The notes beneath the pieces were generated by a model. It saw only the letters and a program-made list of their open reading frames with translations. It was not told the DNA's origin and searched no databases. Below are positions 34,948 to 45,142 of a stretch of 64,000 nt of DNA, one piece after another. The stretch is taken from positions 1 to 64,000 of the forward strand of contig NZ_JMHT01000016.1 of NCBI RefSeq assembly GCF_001905655.1. Reading direction: 5' to 3'. Every line of letters starts with the position of its first letter. The stretch's first letter is position 1. Made by a program: the position numbers and the translations under genes. The stretch comes from Mycobacterium sp. ST-F2. GTDB taxonomy: Bacteria > Actinomycetota > Actinomycetes > Mycobacteriales > Mycobacteriaceae.

Positions 34948-36525
34948 CTAGTGCGCGTCGGCTCCACTGTGGGCCGAACCACCCTGAGCTGCAGTGGATT
35001 TCGCCGGTGCCGACTTCTTCACAGGCTTCGGCTTCTCGGCCTTCTCCGACTTCTGCTTGCCCGGCTTCTTCGACTCGGACTTCTTGGTCTCCGACTTGGT
35101 GGTCTCGGACTTCGTTGTGTCGGACTTGGTCTCGGACGTCTTCGTCTCCGACTTGGTGGTATCCGGGTTGGTGTCATCCGACTTCTGATTGTCGGCCTTC
35201 GTCGGCGTCGCCGGGGTCGCCGGGGTCGCCGGAGTGGCCGGGGTAGCCGGAGTGGCCGGGGTCTCGGACGTGGCGGGGGTAGCCGGAGTTGCCGGGGTCG
35301 CCGGAGTTGCGGGCGTCGCCGGGGTCGCCGGGGTCGCCGGGGTCTCCGCCTTGGCCGGAGCAGCAGGCTTCGCGGGCGCCTCCGGAGCCTCCGCTGCGGT
35401 GGCCTTCACCTGCGTCACCGCCAACGTGGACTGCGGGATCGAGGTGATCGAGTTGTCCGTCGCCGCCTTGGTCACCGACACCTGCGTGGCAGCAGCCGGA
35501 TCGGCGGTGGTCTTGGGCGCCAGCGGATTACCCGTGCCGCTCCAGCCGATGGCCTTGGCGAGGATGCGGCCGAGCGACACCATGGCGCCGATGGGCCCGA
35601 TGCCCAGACCGTCGATCTGCAGGTCCGTCCCGATGATGTCGGCATAGACGGTCTGTCCGAGTGAGTTCAGGATCGAGCCACCGAGGCCCATCTGGTCCCA
35701 GCCCGTCGATCCGGCGGTGAACAGTCCGCCGAACTGGATGTTGAGCGCCTTGACGACGGCATTGTCGCTGAGGGGAATGGTCTTGTTGATCAGCTTGGCC
35801 ACGAGGTCCAAGTTGAGGTTGGCGCCGTTGAGGACGCCGTCCACCATGGCAGCCGGGATGTTGATGACGGTCTGCAGCGCTTTCGCCGCGTCGCCTTGCG
35901 ACAGGGACGCACCGATGCTGGTGAGACTGTTCGCCAGCGCCACCGCCGGGCTGATCGCCGGTCCTGCCAGGCCGATCAGGACCCCGCTCAGAGGCGATGC
36001 CAGGAAGTTGAACACTTCCTGCACGACCCGGTTGGCCATGGCGTTCGAGGCCGTCGGAAGCAGCTTCGGAATCACCTGAAGCAGGATGAAGTGGAAGCCA
36101 TCGTTCGAGTCGACGGACTGCGAGTTGTTGCCGGGGTCGGTGCCCAGCAACGTCGCGGCGGTGATCGCCGACTGCACGTTGTGCCCGATCTCGCCCAAAA
36201 CCGTGCCGATGTTGCCGGGATTCTGCAGGATGGCCCCGACATGGTCGATCTGGTTCGCCAGGAACTGCTGCAGCAGCACCGCCGGCGCCTCGGAGAAGGC
36301 CTCGCCGATGCGCCCGGCATTCGCCGCGGCGGTCTTGAACGCGTCCTGCCACGGCTGCAGCGGGTTGTACGCCGCAGTCAGTTGCACGGCGGCGGTACTG
36401 ACCGACGGCAGCGCCGGAAGCTTGACGGAGGCGGGTGCCGACGTGAGCAGTGGGCCGGCCACGATGGCCGCCGTGGTCGCTGCGCAGATACCCGCCTTGG
36501 TATGGCGACGGACGGCTGAATCCAT
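34948..36525 (-). CDS. Secreted low-complexity protein A (possible GjpA-type porin family), tandem paralogue
   Basis: The 525-residue protein has a signal-like N-terminus (VRRHTKAGICAATTAAIVAGPLLTSA). A domain of about 310 residues follows, rich in Ala, Asn, Leu and Gly (AAYNPLQPWQDAFKTAA, EAFSEAPAVLLQQFLANQIDHVGAIL), then about 15 ATP tripeptides and a Lys/Ser/Glu/Thr tail. The N-domain style resembles mycobacterial proteins annotated as GjpA-like outer-membrane porins, but I cannot confirm this. It is a tandem duplicate of the gene at 36668. Sites that could be phosphorylated or cell-wall-bound are plentiful in the tail. Confidence 0.75.
   Translation of the reverse strand: MDSAVRRHTKAGICAATTAAIVAGPLLTSAPASVKLPALPSVSTAAVQLTAAYNPLQPWQDAFKTAAANAGRIGEAFSEAPAVLLQQFLANQIDHVGAILQNPGNIGTVLGEIGHNVQSAITAATLLGTDPGNNSQSVDSNDGFHFILLQVIPKLLPTASNAMANRVVQEVFNFLASPLSGVLIGLAGPAISPAVALANSLTSIGASLSQGDAAKALQTVINIPAAMVDGVLNGANLNLDLVAKLINKTIPLSDNAVVKALNIQFGGLFTAGSTGWDQMGLGGSILNSLGQTVYADIIGTDLQIDGLGIGPIGAMVSLGRILAKAIGWSGTGNPLAPKTTADPAAATQVSVTKAATDNSITSIPQSTLAVTQVKATAAEAPEAPAKPAAPAKAETPATPATPATPATPATPATPATPATSETPATPATPATPATPATPATPTKADNQKSDDTNPDTTKSETKTSETKSDTTKSETTKSETKKSESKKPGKQKSEKAEKPKPVKKSAPAKSTAAQGGSAHSGADAH
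35203..35346 (-). repeat. ATP-tripeptide coding repeat in protein A
   Basis: About fifteen 9-bp units encode Ala-Thr-Pro, interrupted once by ATSETP. The complementary strand reads as a Val-Ala-Gly repeat, which creates long false open frames on the plus strand. The same structure occurs at 36923-37060. Confidence 0.85.
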
Positions 36526-36667
36526 GAATACGACTCCCTCTTTGCGAATTGATTGGCTTGATTTGGGCAGGACAAAAGAGCTCGGTTGATCGGACGGAGG
36601 GTCCGACGGGAATCAGTGGGCCTCCCCCGAGCAGGGAGGCCCACCGACTGCGACTACGTGCTGCTGA

Positions 36668-38227
36668 CTACTTGCTCGAGGCGGCCGAAGCGTGCGAGCC
36701 GGCACCTCCGTCAGCGCCGTTCGCCGAACCACCTTGGCCAGCAGCAGATTTCGCCGGCGCCGGCTTCTTCGCAGGCTTCGGCTTCTCCGACTTCTGCTTG
36801 CCCGGCTTCTTCGACTCGGGCTTCTTGGTCTCGGACTTGGTGGTGTCCGACCTCGCGTCCGACTTCGTGTCCGACTTGGTCGAGTCCGCCTTCTGGTCAT
36901 CCGACTTCTGGTTGTCGGACTTCGTCGGCGTCGCCGGAGTGGCCGGGGTCGCGGGCGTAGCCGGCGTAGCCGGGGTCGCGGGCGTCTCCGAAGTTGCCGG
37001 GGTAGCGGGGGTCGCCGGGGTCGCGGGCGTAGCCGGAGTTGCCGGGGTCGCCGGCGTCTCCGTCTTGGCCGGCGCGGCAGGCTTCTCGGCCGGGGCCTGT
37101 GCCGCCGTGGCCTTCACCGGAGTCACGGCCAACGCAGGCTGCGGGATCGAGGTGATCGAGTTGTCCGTGCTCGCCTTCGTCACCGACACCTGGGTGGCGG
37201 CAGCCGGTTCGGCAGCAGCCTTGGGGGCCAACGGATTACCGGTACCACTCCAACCGATGGCCTTGGCCAGCAGATGGCTGAGGTTCACGAGCGCACCGAT
37301 CGGCCCGATGCCCTGGCCGGTGATCTCCAACGGGAATCCCGGGGCGAGCACCGTTTCGGCCGTGAGGCCCAGGGAGTTCAGGATCGAGCCACCGATGCCG
37401 GTCATGTCCATGCCCGTCACACCGGCGGTGAACAACCCACCGAACTGGATGTTCAGCTTCTGCAGCTCGTTGCCGGCCGGCATGGTCTTGGTGATCAGCG
37501 GCGCCAGCACATCCAGGTTCAGGTTGGCTCCGTTGAGGAAGCCGTTCACCATGGCCGCGGGGATGTTGATGGCGGCTTGGGCCGCGGTCATCGCGTCACC
37601 CGCGGCGAGCGAGGTCGCGATCTTGGTGATGCTGTTGACGAGCGCCACCACGGGGCTGATGCCGGGACCCACCAAACCCATCAGCACACCGCTGAGCGGC
37701 GATGCCAACACGTTGACCACCTGCGTGACGATCGCGGACGCCTGCGGGTTGCCCGCCGTCGGGAGCATGTTGGGGAGCATCTGCGCGACCAGGCCGTGCC
37801 ACACGTCGTTCGAGCCGGCGATGGTCCAGTCCTCTGGCTTGGTCCCCAGCAGCGTGGCGGCGGTGATCGCCGACTTCACGTTCTGCCCGACGTCCTGGAT
37901 CACCGCGCCGATGTTGCCGGGATTCTGCAGGATGGCCCCGACATGGCTGATCTGGTTCGCCAGGAACTGCTGCAACAACACGGCCGGCGCCTCGGAGAAG
38001 GCCTCGCCGATGCGCCCCGCGTTGGCCGATGCGGTGTTGAACGCGTCGAGCCACGGCTGCAGCGGGTTGTACGCCGCAGTCAGCTGCACCGCGGCGGTGC
38101 TGACCGACGGCAGCGACGGCAGATGCGCGGCGGCGGGCACTGACGGCAACAGCGGGCTGACCACGATGGCCGCCGTGGTCGCTGCGCAGATACCCGCCTT
38201 GGTATGGCGACGAACCGCAACGTTCAT
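36668..38227 (-). CDS. Secreted low-complexity protein B (possible GjpA-type porin family), tandem paralogue
   Basis: The 519-residue protein starts at ATG 38227 behind GAGGAG. It shares with its downstream neighbour the signal (RRHTKAGICAATTAAIV), the first 120 residues almost verbatim (AVQLTAAYNPLQPW, EAFSEAPAVLLQQFLANQI, VGAILQNPGNIG) and several later blocks (LSGVLMGLVGPGISP, NPLAPKAAAEPAAATQVSVTKA). The ATP repeat is also shared. Its tail is KSE/KSD-rich and basic (KKPESKKPGKQKSEKPKPAKKPAPAK). The central region is more diverged, consistent with an old duplication or copy-specific function. Surface or envelope location is inferred. Confidence 0.75.
   Translation of the reverse strand: MNVAVRRHTKAGICAATTAAIVVSPLLPSVPAAAHLPSLPSVSTAAVQLTAAYNPLQPWLDAFNTASANAGRIGEAFSEAPAVLLQQFLANQISHVGAILQNPGNIGAVIQDVGQNVKSAITAATLLGTKPEDWTIAGSNDVWHGLVAQMLPNMLPTAGNPQASAIVTQVVNVLASPLSGVLMGLVGPGISPVVALVNSITKIATSLAAGDAMTAAQAAINIPAAMVNGFLNGANLNLDVLAPLITKTMPAGNELQKLNIQFGGLFTAGVTGMDMTGIGGSILNSLGLTAETVLAPGFPLEITGQGIGPIGALVNLSHLLAKAIGWSGTGNPLAPKAAAEPAAATQVSVTKASTDNSITSIPQPALAVTPVKATAAQAPAEKPAAPAKTETPATPATPATPATPATPATPATSETPATPATPATPATPATPATPTKSDNQKSDDQKADSTKSDTKSDARSDTTKSETKKPESKKPGKQKSEKPKPAKKPAPAKSAAGQGGSANGADGGAGSHASAASSK
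36923..37060 (-). repeat. ATP-tripeptide coding repeat in protein B
   Basis: About thirteen Ala-Thr-Pro units are again split by one ATSETP, at the corresponding position to the paralogue. Unit number differs between the two copies, as expected for slippage or recombination. Confidence 0.85.
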
Positions 38228-38881
38228 GACGTGACTCCTCGGGGGTCGGCTTGCTTACTGGCGGGTAATTTACCGACGAGTAACCGAGTTAATCCAGAGT
38301 TTTTGACGAAGTCGTAACGAATCGATAGCGACGGCATGCGGTTCACAGGCCACACCAAGCTGGTTTGCGTATTAGCCGGTAAAGCGCCGTTCATAGCCCC
38401 GCTAACCTTCCGGGCAAATGGCCAGTCGGCAAACCCATTTACGCCGCCGAGCGAGCCTGCTGCGCCACCCCGGAACGCTAGGCGGACCAGCCAGATATAT
38501 TCCGATTAGTCATGCTCAAGCGTGATTTTCGTGTCGTGACCGAGACCACATCGCATGACGATCGTGATCGGCATCTCACAACGGCGAAGTCGGGCCTGTG
38601 AACTCGGCCGGGACGCCCCGTAGCCCGCCCGGGGCAAATCGGGCACGAGCCCCGGCGGCGCGCCAACGCGATTGCTGCGGCCGCCCCGACAGCAGCCGGC
38701 CGCGACATCGACTGGTGTCCACATGGTGAGACAACATCTGGGACCGGCCGTCCCGGGCAATGCCGGCAACCGTCCCTGCGGGCGCAGCGGAGCACGACCG
38801 CCGACGCCGGCCGACGCTTCGCCAAGTATCTTGGACCGGCGGTGGAACGCACCGAAGTGTCAGGCTGGTCAGGGGTTGCGG
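38228..38881. other. Long intergenic region upstream of the Jet/Mks cassette
   Basis: This 654-bp region separates divergent transcription units. The first 300 bp (38228-38530) are clearly AT-richer than the surroundings, which fits promoter DNA or transferred sequence. I found no convincing tRNA, repeat array or conserved frame. A minus-strand frame at 38506-38769 has poor codon structure and is not called. Both the secreted-protein promoter and the jetA promoter should lie here. Confidence 0.5.
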
Positions 38882-40354
38882 GTGCAAGAGAATGCGGCGC
38901 TGTCGGCCGCCGAGTTGCTCGAACTCAACCGTGACGTTCAGGGCTCGCGCGCGGTCCGGCTGCTGGCCACCAACAATCTCGGCGTCTACGCCACATTGAT
39001 GGAGCGGCACCTCAGTGACGGCATGATCGCCGAGACCGATCTGGTGGTCCGGCTGGAACGCGACCTGGCGACGCTCGGCGAGACCGACGACCAGCTCGGA
39101 CAGTCGGGCCTGGCCCTGATCAAGTCGTGGGCCAGCCAGGGCTGGGTGCACCGGGTGACCGAGACGCGCGCCGGCGCGGAACGCAACGTCTGTTATCTGA
39201 CGCAGGACGCCCGTCGCGCCCTCGACTTCGTGCGCGGCATGCGCCGCGGCGACAGCATCGCCACCGGCGGCTCGATTGCCGGCATCGCGTCCCGCATGCG
39301 CCAGATCGCCACCCGTGCCGGCAATGACCCCGACCGCATCCGGGCCGGCATCGAAGCCGAGATCGCCGCGCTGCACCGCGAGCTCGACGAGCTGGAGGCC
39401 GGCCTGCGCCCCGAGCCCGACGTCACCGACATGTACGACGAAGCCCGCGCCATCGCGCTGCAGATGGAACGGCTGATCACCGACATCGGCCTCTACGGCA
39501 CCATGATCGAGCAGGCCACGCAGGCGCTGGACGATCCGATCGACACCAACATCGAGTACCGCGACCGGCAGCGCCAGATGTACGCCGACTACCAGGCGGC
39601 ATGGGATTCGGCGGGCCGCGATTCGCATCGGGCGTTCCTGCGGATGATCAACGACCCCGACCAGCGCGCCGAATTCGAGACCGACATCGCCACCGTGGCG
39701 TCGGCGCTCCCCGAGCTGGACCCGGCGCTGCGCAAGGTGATGGCCGGGTTCTTCGAGTTGATCGGCCACCAGATCGACGAGGTCGAACGCATCCAGCAGC
39801 GCTGCGCGCAGCGGGTCAAGCGGTTCACCGCGTTCGGCACCATGGAGTCCAGCCGTGGTGTGGCCCGTCAGCTCAACGAGGCCATCGGCGCCGCCCGGAC
39901 ACTGCTGAAGTCGTCCCTCACCGATTCCCGGCTGGACATCGAGGTCCCCCTGGCCCGGCACGCGATCAGCTCGATCGGCGCGCTGAGTTTCAAGATCGGC
40001 GACCTGTCGGCACCCAAGCCCGCGGAAGCGGCGCAGGGCGACGTCGACCTGTCCACCTTCGCGGCCCTGACCACCCAGGTCGACGCACCGGCGATGTCCG
40101 AGATGCTCAACGCCGCGGTCGCGCGACGGCCGGTGTCACTCGCCGAGGCCGTCTCCTTGCTCGATTCGGCGTACCTGGGCCACGTCATCGTGTTGTGGTC
40201 TTGGGCCCTCAAACAACCCGCAGGACCGGGTGTCGCGGGCGACGACACCATGTCGGTGCGCTTCCGGTCGCTCGACGGCCGGGACCGCGAGATCGAGGTG
40301 CCCTATCTGATGTTCACCGAGCCTGTTGCCGTGGCGGGAGCCCTTCATGACTGA
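38882..40354 (+). CDS. jetA: Wadjet/Mks kleisin subunit JetA (MksF), DUF3375
   Basis: The 490-residue protein starts at GTG 38882, after AGGGG with 6-nt spacing; the longer upstream frame is non-conserved. It reads NNLGVYATLMERHLSDGMIAETDLVVRLERDL, then a winged-helix-like GLALIKSWASQGWVHRVTE...NVCYLTQDARRAL, a long helical middle and a C-terminal DREIEVPYLMFTEPV. This is the layout of DUF3375, the kleisin-like subunit of JetABCD/MksBEFG condensins. Its 3' end overlaps jetB by 8 nt. In Wadjet the complex extrudes loops and recognises small circular plasmids. Confidence 0.85.
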   Translation: MQENAALSAAELLELNRDVQGSRAVRLLATNNLGVYATLMERHLSDGMIAETDLVVRLERDLATLGETDDQLGQSGLALIKSWASQGWVHRVTETRAGAERNVCYLTQDARRALDFVRGMRRGDSIATGGSIAGIASRMRQIATRAGNDPDRIRAGIEAEIAALHRELDELEAGLRPEPDVTDMYDEARAIALQMERLITDIGLYGTMIEQATQALDDPIDTNIEYRDRQRQMYADYQAAWDSAGRDSHRAFLRMINDPDQRAEFETDIATVASALPELDPALRKVMAGFFELIGHQIDEVERIQQRCAQRVKRFTAFGTMESSRGVARQLNEAIGAARTLLKSSLTDSRLDIEVPLARHAISSIGALSFKIGDLSAPKPAEAAQGDVDLSTFAALTTQVDAPAMSEMLNAAVARRPVSLAEAVSLLDSAYLGHVIVLWSWALKQPAGPGVAGDDTMSVRFRSLDGRDREIEVPYLMFTEPVAVAGALHD

Positions 40355-41012
40355 CTCACCCATCGATTTCGCCTCGCTGCCCGAGGTCGACAGCACCAGC
40401 CGCGCGGTGCAGCAGCGTCGTCCACGCTTCGACGGCGACGTCAGCGCCATGCCGGACCGGGCCTGCTGGGCATTGCAGCACCTGCTGACCCGCCGCTACA
40501 TCAGCAGCGAGTCCGATCGCGACATCTACAGCTGGATCCTGGAGTACCGCAACGAATTGTCGGTGCGGTTGTCCGAACTCGATCTGCAGTTGCGCATCTC
40601 CGAGGGCGTCGACATCGCGTTCATCGAGCAGGCCCGTTACGAGTCGGCCAAGGGCATCAAGCTGTTGCGCCGCGAGCCCCTGGGCACCTATGACTCGATC
40701 CTGGCACTGCACCTGGCGCAGCTGATGCGCGCCGGCGGCGACCAGAGCTTCCTCATCACCCGCGACGAGATGCACGGCATGTTCAGCGGTGTGCTGAACG
40801 AAACCGACCGTGACGCAGTCACGTTCACGGCCCGGATCGACGCGGCCATCGCGCGCCTCACCGGTCTCGACATCCTGCGCCGTAGCCGTGACGACGAGGA
40901 CAGCTACACCGTGAGCCCCGTCATCACGGCGGTGATGACGGCCTCGGTGATCACCGAGCTGCAGCAGCAGTTCGAACAACTCACCGGCGGAGGTACTGAA
41001 GCCGATGTCTGA
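40347..41012 (+). CDS. jetB: Wadjet/Mks subunit JetB (MksE), DUF4194
   Basis: The 221-residue protein starts at ATG 40347 inside the jetA end. The core is [57 protein letters not shown], then [26 protein letters not shown] and a winged-helix end ([27 protein letters not shown]). This is the DUF4194/MksE pattern, a KITE-like protein bridging kleisin and SMC. It overlaps jetC by 8 nt. Confidence 0.87.
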   Translation: MTDSPIDFASLPEVDSTSRAVQQRRPRFDGDVSAMPDRACWALQHLLTRRYISSESDRDIYSWILEYRNELSVRLSELDLQLRISEGVDIAFIEQARYESAKGIKLLRREPLGTYDSILALHLAQLMRAGGDQSFLITRDEMHGMFSGVLNETDRDAVTFTARIDAAIARLTGLDILRRSRDDEDSYTVSPVITAVMTASVITELQQQFEQLTGGGTEADV

Positions 41013-44000
41013 GCAGTTCCATCTGTCCCGGCTCCAGATCATCAACTGGGGCGTGTTCGACGGTTATCACAGCATCCCGTTCAGCGCCGGCGGCTCACTG
41101 GTCGCGGGCGGCTCCGGCAGCGGTAAATCGTCACTGCTGGACGCGATTTCGCTCGGCTTCCTGCCGTTCAACCGGCGCAACTTCAACGCGTCCGGCGACA
41201 ACACCGCGGCCGGCTCGAGCGCGGGCCGACGCACCGTCGACAAGTACGTCCGCGGCGCCTGGGGCCAGCGCAGCGAAGCCGGCACCAGCCAGGTGATGTA
41301 CCTGCGCGGCGAAGGCACCACCTGGTCCGCGGTCGCGGTGACCTACACCAGCAACACCGGCCGCACCATAACGGGCCTGGTGCTCAAATGGCTGACCGGA
41401 GAATCGCGTTCGGATTCGTCGAGCCGGTTCGTCATCGGCGACGGCGACCTGGACATCGAGGACGTCTGCAACCGGTGGGCTGCGGGGCGGTTCGATGCCG
41501 GCGTGTTCAAGGGTGACGGCTGGCGGTTCACGACCAAGGTCGAGTCGCAGTACCTGGCGCAGCTGTATGCCTCGATCGGTATCCGCGCGTCGGATGCTGC
41601 ACAGCAGCTGCTCGGCAAGGCCAAGTCGCTGAAAAGCGTTGGTGGGCTTGAGCAGTTCGTCCGCGAGTTCATGCTGGATGAACCGGACAGCCTGGCCCGG
41701 CTGCCCGAGGCGCTCAAGCAGATCGATCCGCTCGTCGAGGCCCGGGAACTGCTCGCGGTGGCTCAGCGCAAGCGCAAGATCCTCGGTGACATCGAGGCCA
41801 TCCAGGTGCGTTACGCCTCCGAGTCGACCGACCTCGGCATCATCGACCTGGTCGACCTGCCGATGGTGCGGGCCTATACCGATCATGTGCGGCTGCGGCA
41901 CTGCCCCGCGGAGATCGAGACGCTCGATGCGACCATCGACCAGCTGGAGAACGAGAACGCCGATCTGACGCGGCAGCTGAATCTGGCCAAGGCCGAAGGT
42001 GATTCGCTCAACGCCCAGATCAACGGCGCATCGGCGAACGTCGGCCCGCTGCAGGCCCAGGTCAACGCCGCCGAAGCGCAGGCCGACGACGTGGCCCGGC
42101 GGCGCGCGGCCTACGAGGAGATGGTCGCGGCTCTCGGCGTCGAGGTGCCCGATACGGCCGACGAATTCTGGAACCTGCGCGAGGAGCTCACCCGGCAGGC
42201 CACCGAGATGCTGGGCAAGCTCGAGTGGGGGCGCGATGCGTCCACCGACGCGGAGTACGCACAGAAGTCGGCGCGGATCCTGCGCGACAACGCGGCCAAG
42301 GAACTCAAGCGCGTCGAGCACGTCGGCTCTGCGCTGCCCGAGTCCGCTGTGACTATGCGGGACCACATCTGCGCGGGTGTCGGTATCGACCCCGCCGAAC
42401 TGCCCTATGTCGCCGAACTTTTCGACTTGCAGCCCGAGCACTCCCGCTGGCGGCTCGCGGTGGAGAAGGTGCTGCGCGGGGTGGGCCTGCGGCTGCTGGT
42501 GCCGGATCAGCACTACGCCAAGGTGCTGCGGTTCGTCAACGAGACCAACATGCGCGGACGGCTGGCGCTGCACCACGTGCGGGCCGGCGCCTCGGGACGC
42601 GAGGCCGAGCCGAACACGTTGGCGGGCAAGCTGTTCCTGGTCAAGCCGAAGCATCCCTGCGCCGCCGAGGCCGCCGATGTGATCGCCGCGGCCGGTGACC
42701 ACATCTGCGTGGACACGCCCGACGTGTTCGTGCGCTTCCGCCGCGCCGTCACGGACACGGGCCTGTACAAGGACTCCGACCGGCTGGCCATCAAGGACGA
42801 CCGGCGTCCGATCAAGCCTTCCGAGTACATCTATCAGGGTGACATCGGCGCCAAGCTGGAAGCGCTGCACGCCGAACTCACCGAGGCCGAGGAGGCCTTC
42901 AGCTCCGCCCGCCGGGCGGCGGATGAGATTGCCGCACAACGGCAGCGCTGGCGGGACCGGGCGGCGGCATGTAAGGCCGTCTACGAGCAGTTCCCGCAGT
43001 GGAGCCAGATCGACACCGACACCGCCGAGGGCCATGCCGATCGGCTGCGCGAGCAGTACGAGCTGCTGTTGGCCGACCACCCCGACATCGAGGCACTGTC
43101 GGCGCGCGCCGAGGAGTGCTGGGTCGACATCCAGACCCTGATGACCCGGCGCGGTGCGATCCAGACCCGGCGCGACGATCTCGACGCCCGCCGGACCAAG
43201 CTGATGGATCTGCAGGACCGGCTCTCCCCCGCCGCGGTGTCGGAGCAGGCCACAGATCTGTTGCGCCGCTATGCCGCTGAGGTCCCGGTGCCGCTGGAAC
43301 TGCTGAACCCCGAGCCGCACCGCGAGGCACTGTTCGCGGCCATCCGCCGCGAACGCGACCAGCTCACCGAGAGCCGCCGGCGCTCCTACGAGGAGCTGTC
43401 GCGCATCGTCGCGACGTTCGACGCCTCGTTCCCGGATGCGATTCCGAACGACTCGGACGACTTCGACGAGCGCATCTACGACTACGTGGCGGTCTGCCGT
43501 CACATCGACGAGCGCGAGCTGCCCGACGCCTACGACCGCATGATGCGCCTGATCACCGAGCAGGCGCCCGATGCGATCCTGACACTGCACCGCGTCGCCG
43601 AACAGGAGACCCGGCGGATCAGCGAGCAGATCGAGCGCGTCAACACCGGTTTGGGCGCGGTGGAGTTCAACCGCGGCACCCGGCTGACGTTGCGCGCCAA
43701 CCCGCGCAGCATGGCCGCCGTCTCCGAGCTGACCGACATCGTCAAGGCCATCTCCCGGCGCATTGCCGAGGTCGGCCTGGGCGACAAGAAGGCGATCCTC
43801 GAGCAGTACGCCGACATCCTGCGGTTGCGAAACCGGTTGGCGGGCAACAATCCCGAGGACCGTGCCTGGACCCGCGATGCGCTCGACGTGCGGAACCGGT
43901 TCACGTTCGACTGCGCCGAGTGGGACGTCGCCAGCGGCGAACTGATCCGCACGCACAGCAACGCCGGTGACAACTCCGGTGGCGAGCAGGAGAAGCTGAT

Positions 44001-44346
44001 GGCCTTCTGCCTGGCCGGGGCGCTCAGCTTCAACCTGGCCAATCCCGAAAGCGGCGACAACAAACCGGTTTTCGCGCAGCTGATGCTCGATGAGGCGTTC
44101 TCGAAGTCCGACCCGCAGTTCGCCTCGCAGGCATTGCAGGCGTTCCGTAAGTTCGGCTTCCAGCTGGTGATCGTCGCGACGGTGCAGAACGCCACCACCA
44201 TTCAGCCGTACATCGACGGCGTGGTGATGGTGTCCAAGTCCGAGGCCACCGGCCGCAACGCCCGACCGGTCGCGAACGTCGCCACCAAGACCATCACCGA
44301 CTTCACCGCCCTACGTCGGGAACTGAAAGTCCCCGAGCCTGTCTGA
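41005..44346 (+). CDS. jetC: Wadjet/Mks SMC-like ATPase JetC (MksB)
   Basis: The 1113-residue protein has Walker [10 protein letters not shown] near residue 35 after the family start [16 protein letters not shown]. Two long coiled-coil arms (about 290-400 and 610-810) flank a hinge region. At the C-terminal head are the ABC signature SGGEQEKL near 991 and Walker [15 protein letters not shown] near 1025. All ATPase motifs are intact, so a working head is likely. A canonical system has jetD (Toprim-like nuclease) next; here xthA follows after 10 nt and no jetD is seen in the window. Confidence 0.9.
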   Translation: MSEQFHLSRLQIINWGVFDGYHSIPFSAGGSLVAGGSGSGKSSLLDAISLGFLPFNRRNFNASGDNTAAGSSAGRRTVDKYVRGAWGQRSEAGTSQVMYLRGEGTTWSAVAVTYTSNTGRTITGLVLKWLTGESRSDSSSRFVIGDGDLDIEDVCNRWAAGRFDAGVFKGDGWRFTTKVESQYLAQLYASIGIRASDAAQQLLGKAKSLKSVGGLEQFVREFMLDEPDSLARLPEALKQIDPLVEARELLAVAQRKRKILGDIEAIQVRYASESTDLGIIDLVDLPMVRAYTDHVRLRHCPAEIETLDATIDQLENENADLTRQLNLAKAEGDSLNAQINGASANVGPLQAQVNAAEAQADDVARRRAAYEEMVAALGVEVPDTADEFWNLREELTRQATEMLGKLEWGRDASTDAEYAQKSARILRDNAAKELKRVEHVGSALPESAVTMRDHICAGVGIDPAELPYVAELFDLQPEHSRWRLAVEKVLRGVGLRLLVPDQHYAKVLRFVNETNMRGRLALHHVRAGASGREAEPNTLAGKLFLVKPKHPCAAEAADVIAAAGDHICVDTPDVFVRFRRAVTDTGLYKDSDRLAIKDDRRPIKPSEYIYQGDIGAKLEALHAELTEAEEAFSSARRAADEIAAQRQRWRDRAAACKAVYEQFPQWSQIDTDTAEGHADRLREQYELLLADHPDIEALSARAEECWVDIQTLMTRRGAIQTRRDDLDARRTKLMDLQDRLSPAAVSEQATDLLRRYAAEVPVPLELLNPEPHREALFAAIRRERDQLTESRRRSYEELSRIVATFDASFPDAIPNDSDDFDERIYDYVAVCRHIDERELPDAYDRMMRLITEQAPDAILTLHRVAEQETRRISEQIERVNTGLGAVEFNRGTRLTLRANPRSMAAVSELTDIVKAISRRIAEVGLGDKKAILEQYADILRLRNRLAGNNPEDRAWTRDALDVRNRFTFDCAEWDVASGELIRTHSNAGDNSGGEQEKLMAFCLAGALSFNLANPESGDNKPVFAQLMLDEAFSKSDPQFASQALQAFRKFGFQLVIVATVQNATTIQPYIDGVVMVSKSEATGRNARPVANVATKTITDFTALRRELKVPEPV

Positions 44347-44356
44347 TCGGAGCGTC

Positions 44357-45142
44357 ATGCGTATCGCCACCTGGAACGTCAACTCCATCCGCACCCGGGT
44401 CGACCGGGTGACGGACTGGCTGTCCCGCGCGGACGTGGACGTGCTCGCCATGCAGGAGACCAAGTGCAAGGACGAGCAGTTCCCGACGATGCCGTTCGCG
44501 GCACTCGGTTACGAGGTGGCGCACGTCGGGCACAGCCAGTGGAACGGCGTGGCGATCGCGTCCCGCGTCGGAATCGAGGACGTGCAGATCGGTTTCGACG
44601 GCCAGCCGCAGTGGCAGGACGCCGACGAGGCGCGCGCCATCGGCGCCACCTGCGGCGGGGTTCGGCTGTGGAGCCTGTACGTGCCCAACGGCCGGACGCT
44701 GGAAGACCCGCACCTGCCCTACAAGCTGAAATGGCTTTCCGCCCTGCGGGATACCGCGACGGGCTGGCTGGCCGACGATCCGTCGTTGCCGTTGGCCCTG
44801 ATGGGCGACTGGAACATCGCGCCGACCGATGAGGACGTCTGGGACATGGCGGTGTTCGCGAACTCGACGCACGTCTCCGAGCCGGAGCGCGCGGCGTTCC
44901 GCGCCATCAACGACGCCGGCTTCGCGGACGTGGTCCGCCCGTTCACCCCGGGTCCGGGCGTCTACACCTACTGGGACTACACGCAGCTGCGGTTCCCCAA
45001 GAAGCAGGGCATGCGCATCGACTTCGTGCTGGGCTCACCGAAATTCGCGGCGCGCGTCACGCACGGCGAGATCGTCCGCGAGGAACGAAAAGGCAAGCAG
45101 CCCAGTGATCACGCGCCGGTGCTGGTGGAGTTGGCACAGTGA
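44357..45142 (+). CDS. xthA: Exodeoxyribonuclease III
   Basis: The 261-residue EEP-family nuclease starts MRIATWNVNSIRTRVDRV (Asn), with the metal Glu in LAMQETKC. It continues SLYVPNGR, LMGDWNIAPTDEDVWD (Asp-Asn), TYWDYTQLRFPKKQGMRIDFVLGS and the terminal SDHAPV (Asp-His). It acts as an AP endonuclease and 3'-5' exonuclease in base excision repair. It matches Rv0427c by synteny with def and the GNAT gene, now separated by the insert. Only 10 nt follow jetC, so co-transcription with it is plausible. The next gene's GTG overlaps its stop. Confidence 0.93.
   Translation: MRIATWNVNSIRTRVDRVTDWLSRADVDVLAMQETKCKDEQFPTMPFAALGYEVAHVGHSQWNGVAIASRVGIEDVQIGFDGQPQWQDADEARAIGATCGGVRLWSLYVPNGRTLEDPHLPYKLKWLSALRDTATGWLADDPSLPLALMGDWNIAPTDEDVWDMAVFANSTHVSEPERAAFRAINDAGFADVVRPFTPGPGVYTYWDYTQLRFPKKQGMRIDFVLGSPKFAARVTHGEIVREERKGKQPSDHAPVLVELAQ

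Noticed and set aside
34948..37060. CRISPR array
   Set aside because: The short periodic repeats are in-frame Ala-Thr-Pro codons with no spacers. No Cas gene is present in the window.
36549..38234. 561-residue plus-strand frame rich in VAGVAGVAG
   Set aside because: Complement of the ATP-repeat gene; no ribosome site and no family resemblance.
38506..38769. 87-residue minus-strand gene in the gap before jetA
   Set aside because: No ribosome site, no similarity I can recognise and unusual residue mix; probably random open frame.
41131..43956. 941-residue minus-strand open frame inside jetC
   Set aside because: Shadow of a high-GC gene. Composition is Arg/Val/Gly/Asp-rich with no motif, while jetC on the plus strand has intact SMC motifs.
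44357..45142. xthA as a dedicated fourth Jet gene
   Set aside because: It is a normal, syntenic exonuclease III. Its adjacency is noted as a finding, but a role in the cassette is only a hypothesis.
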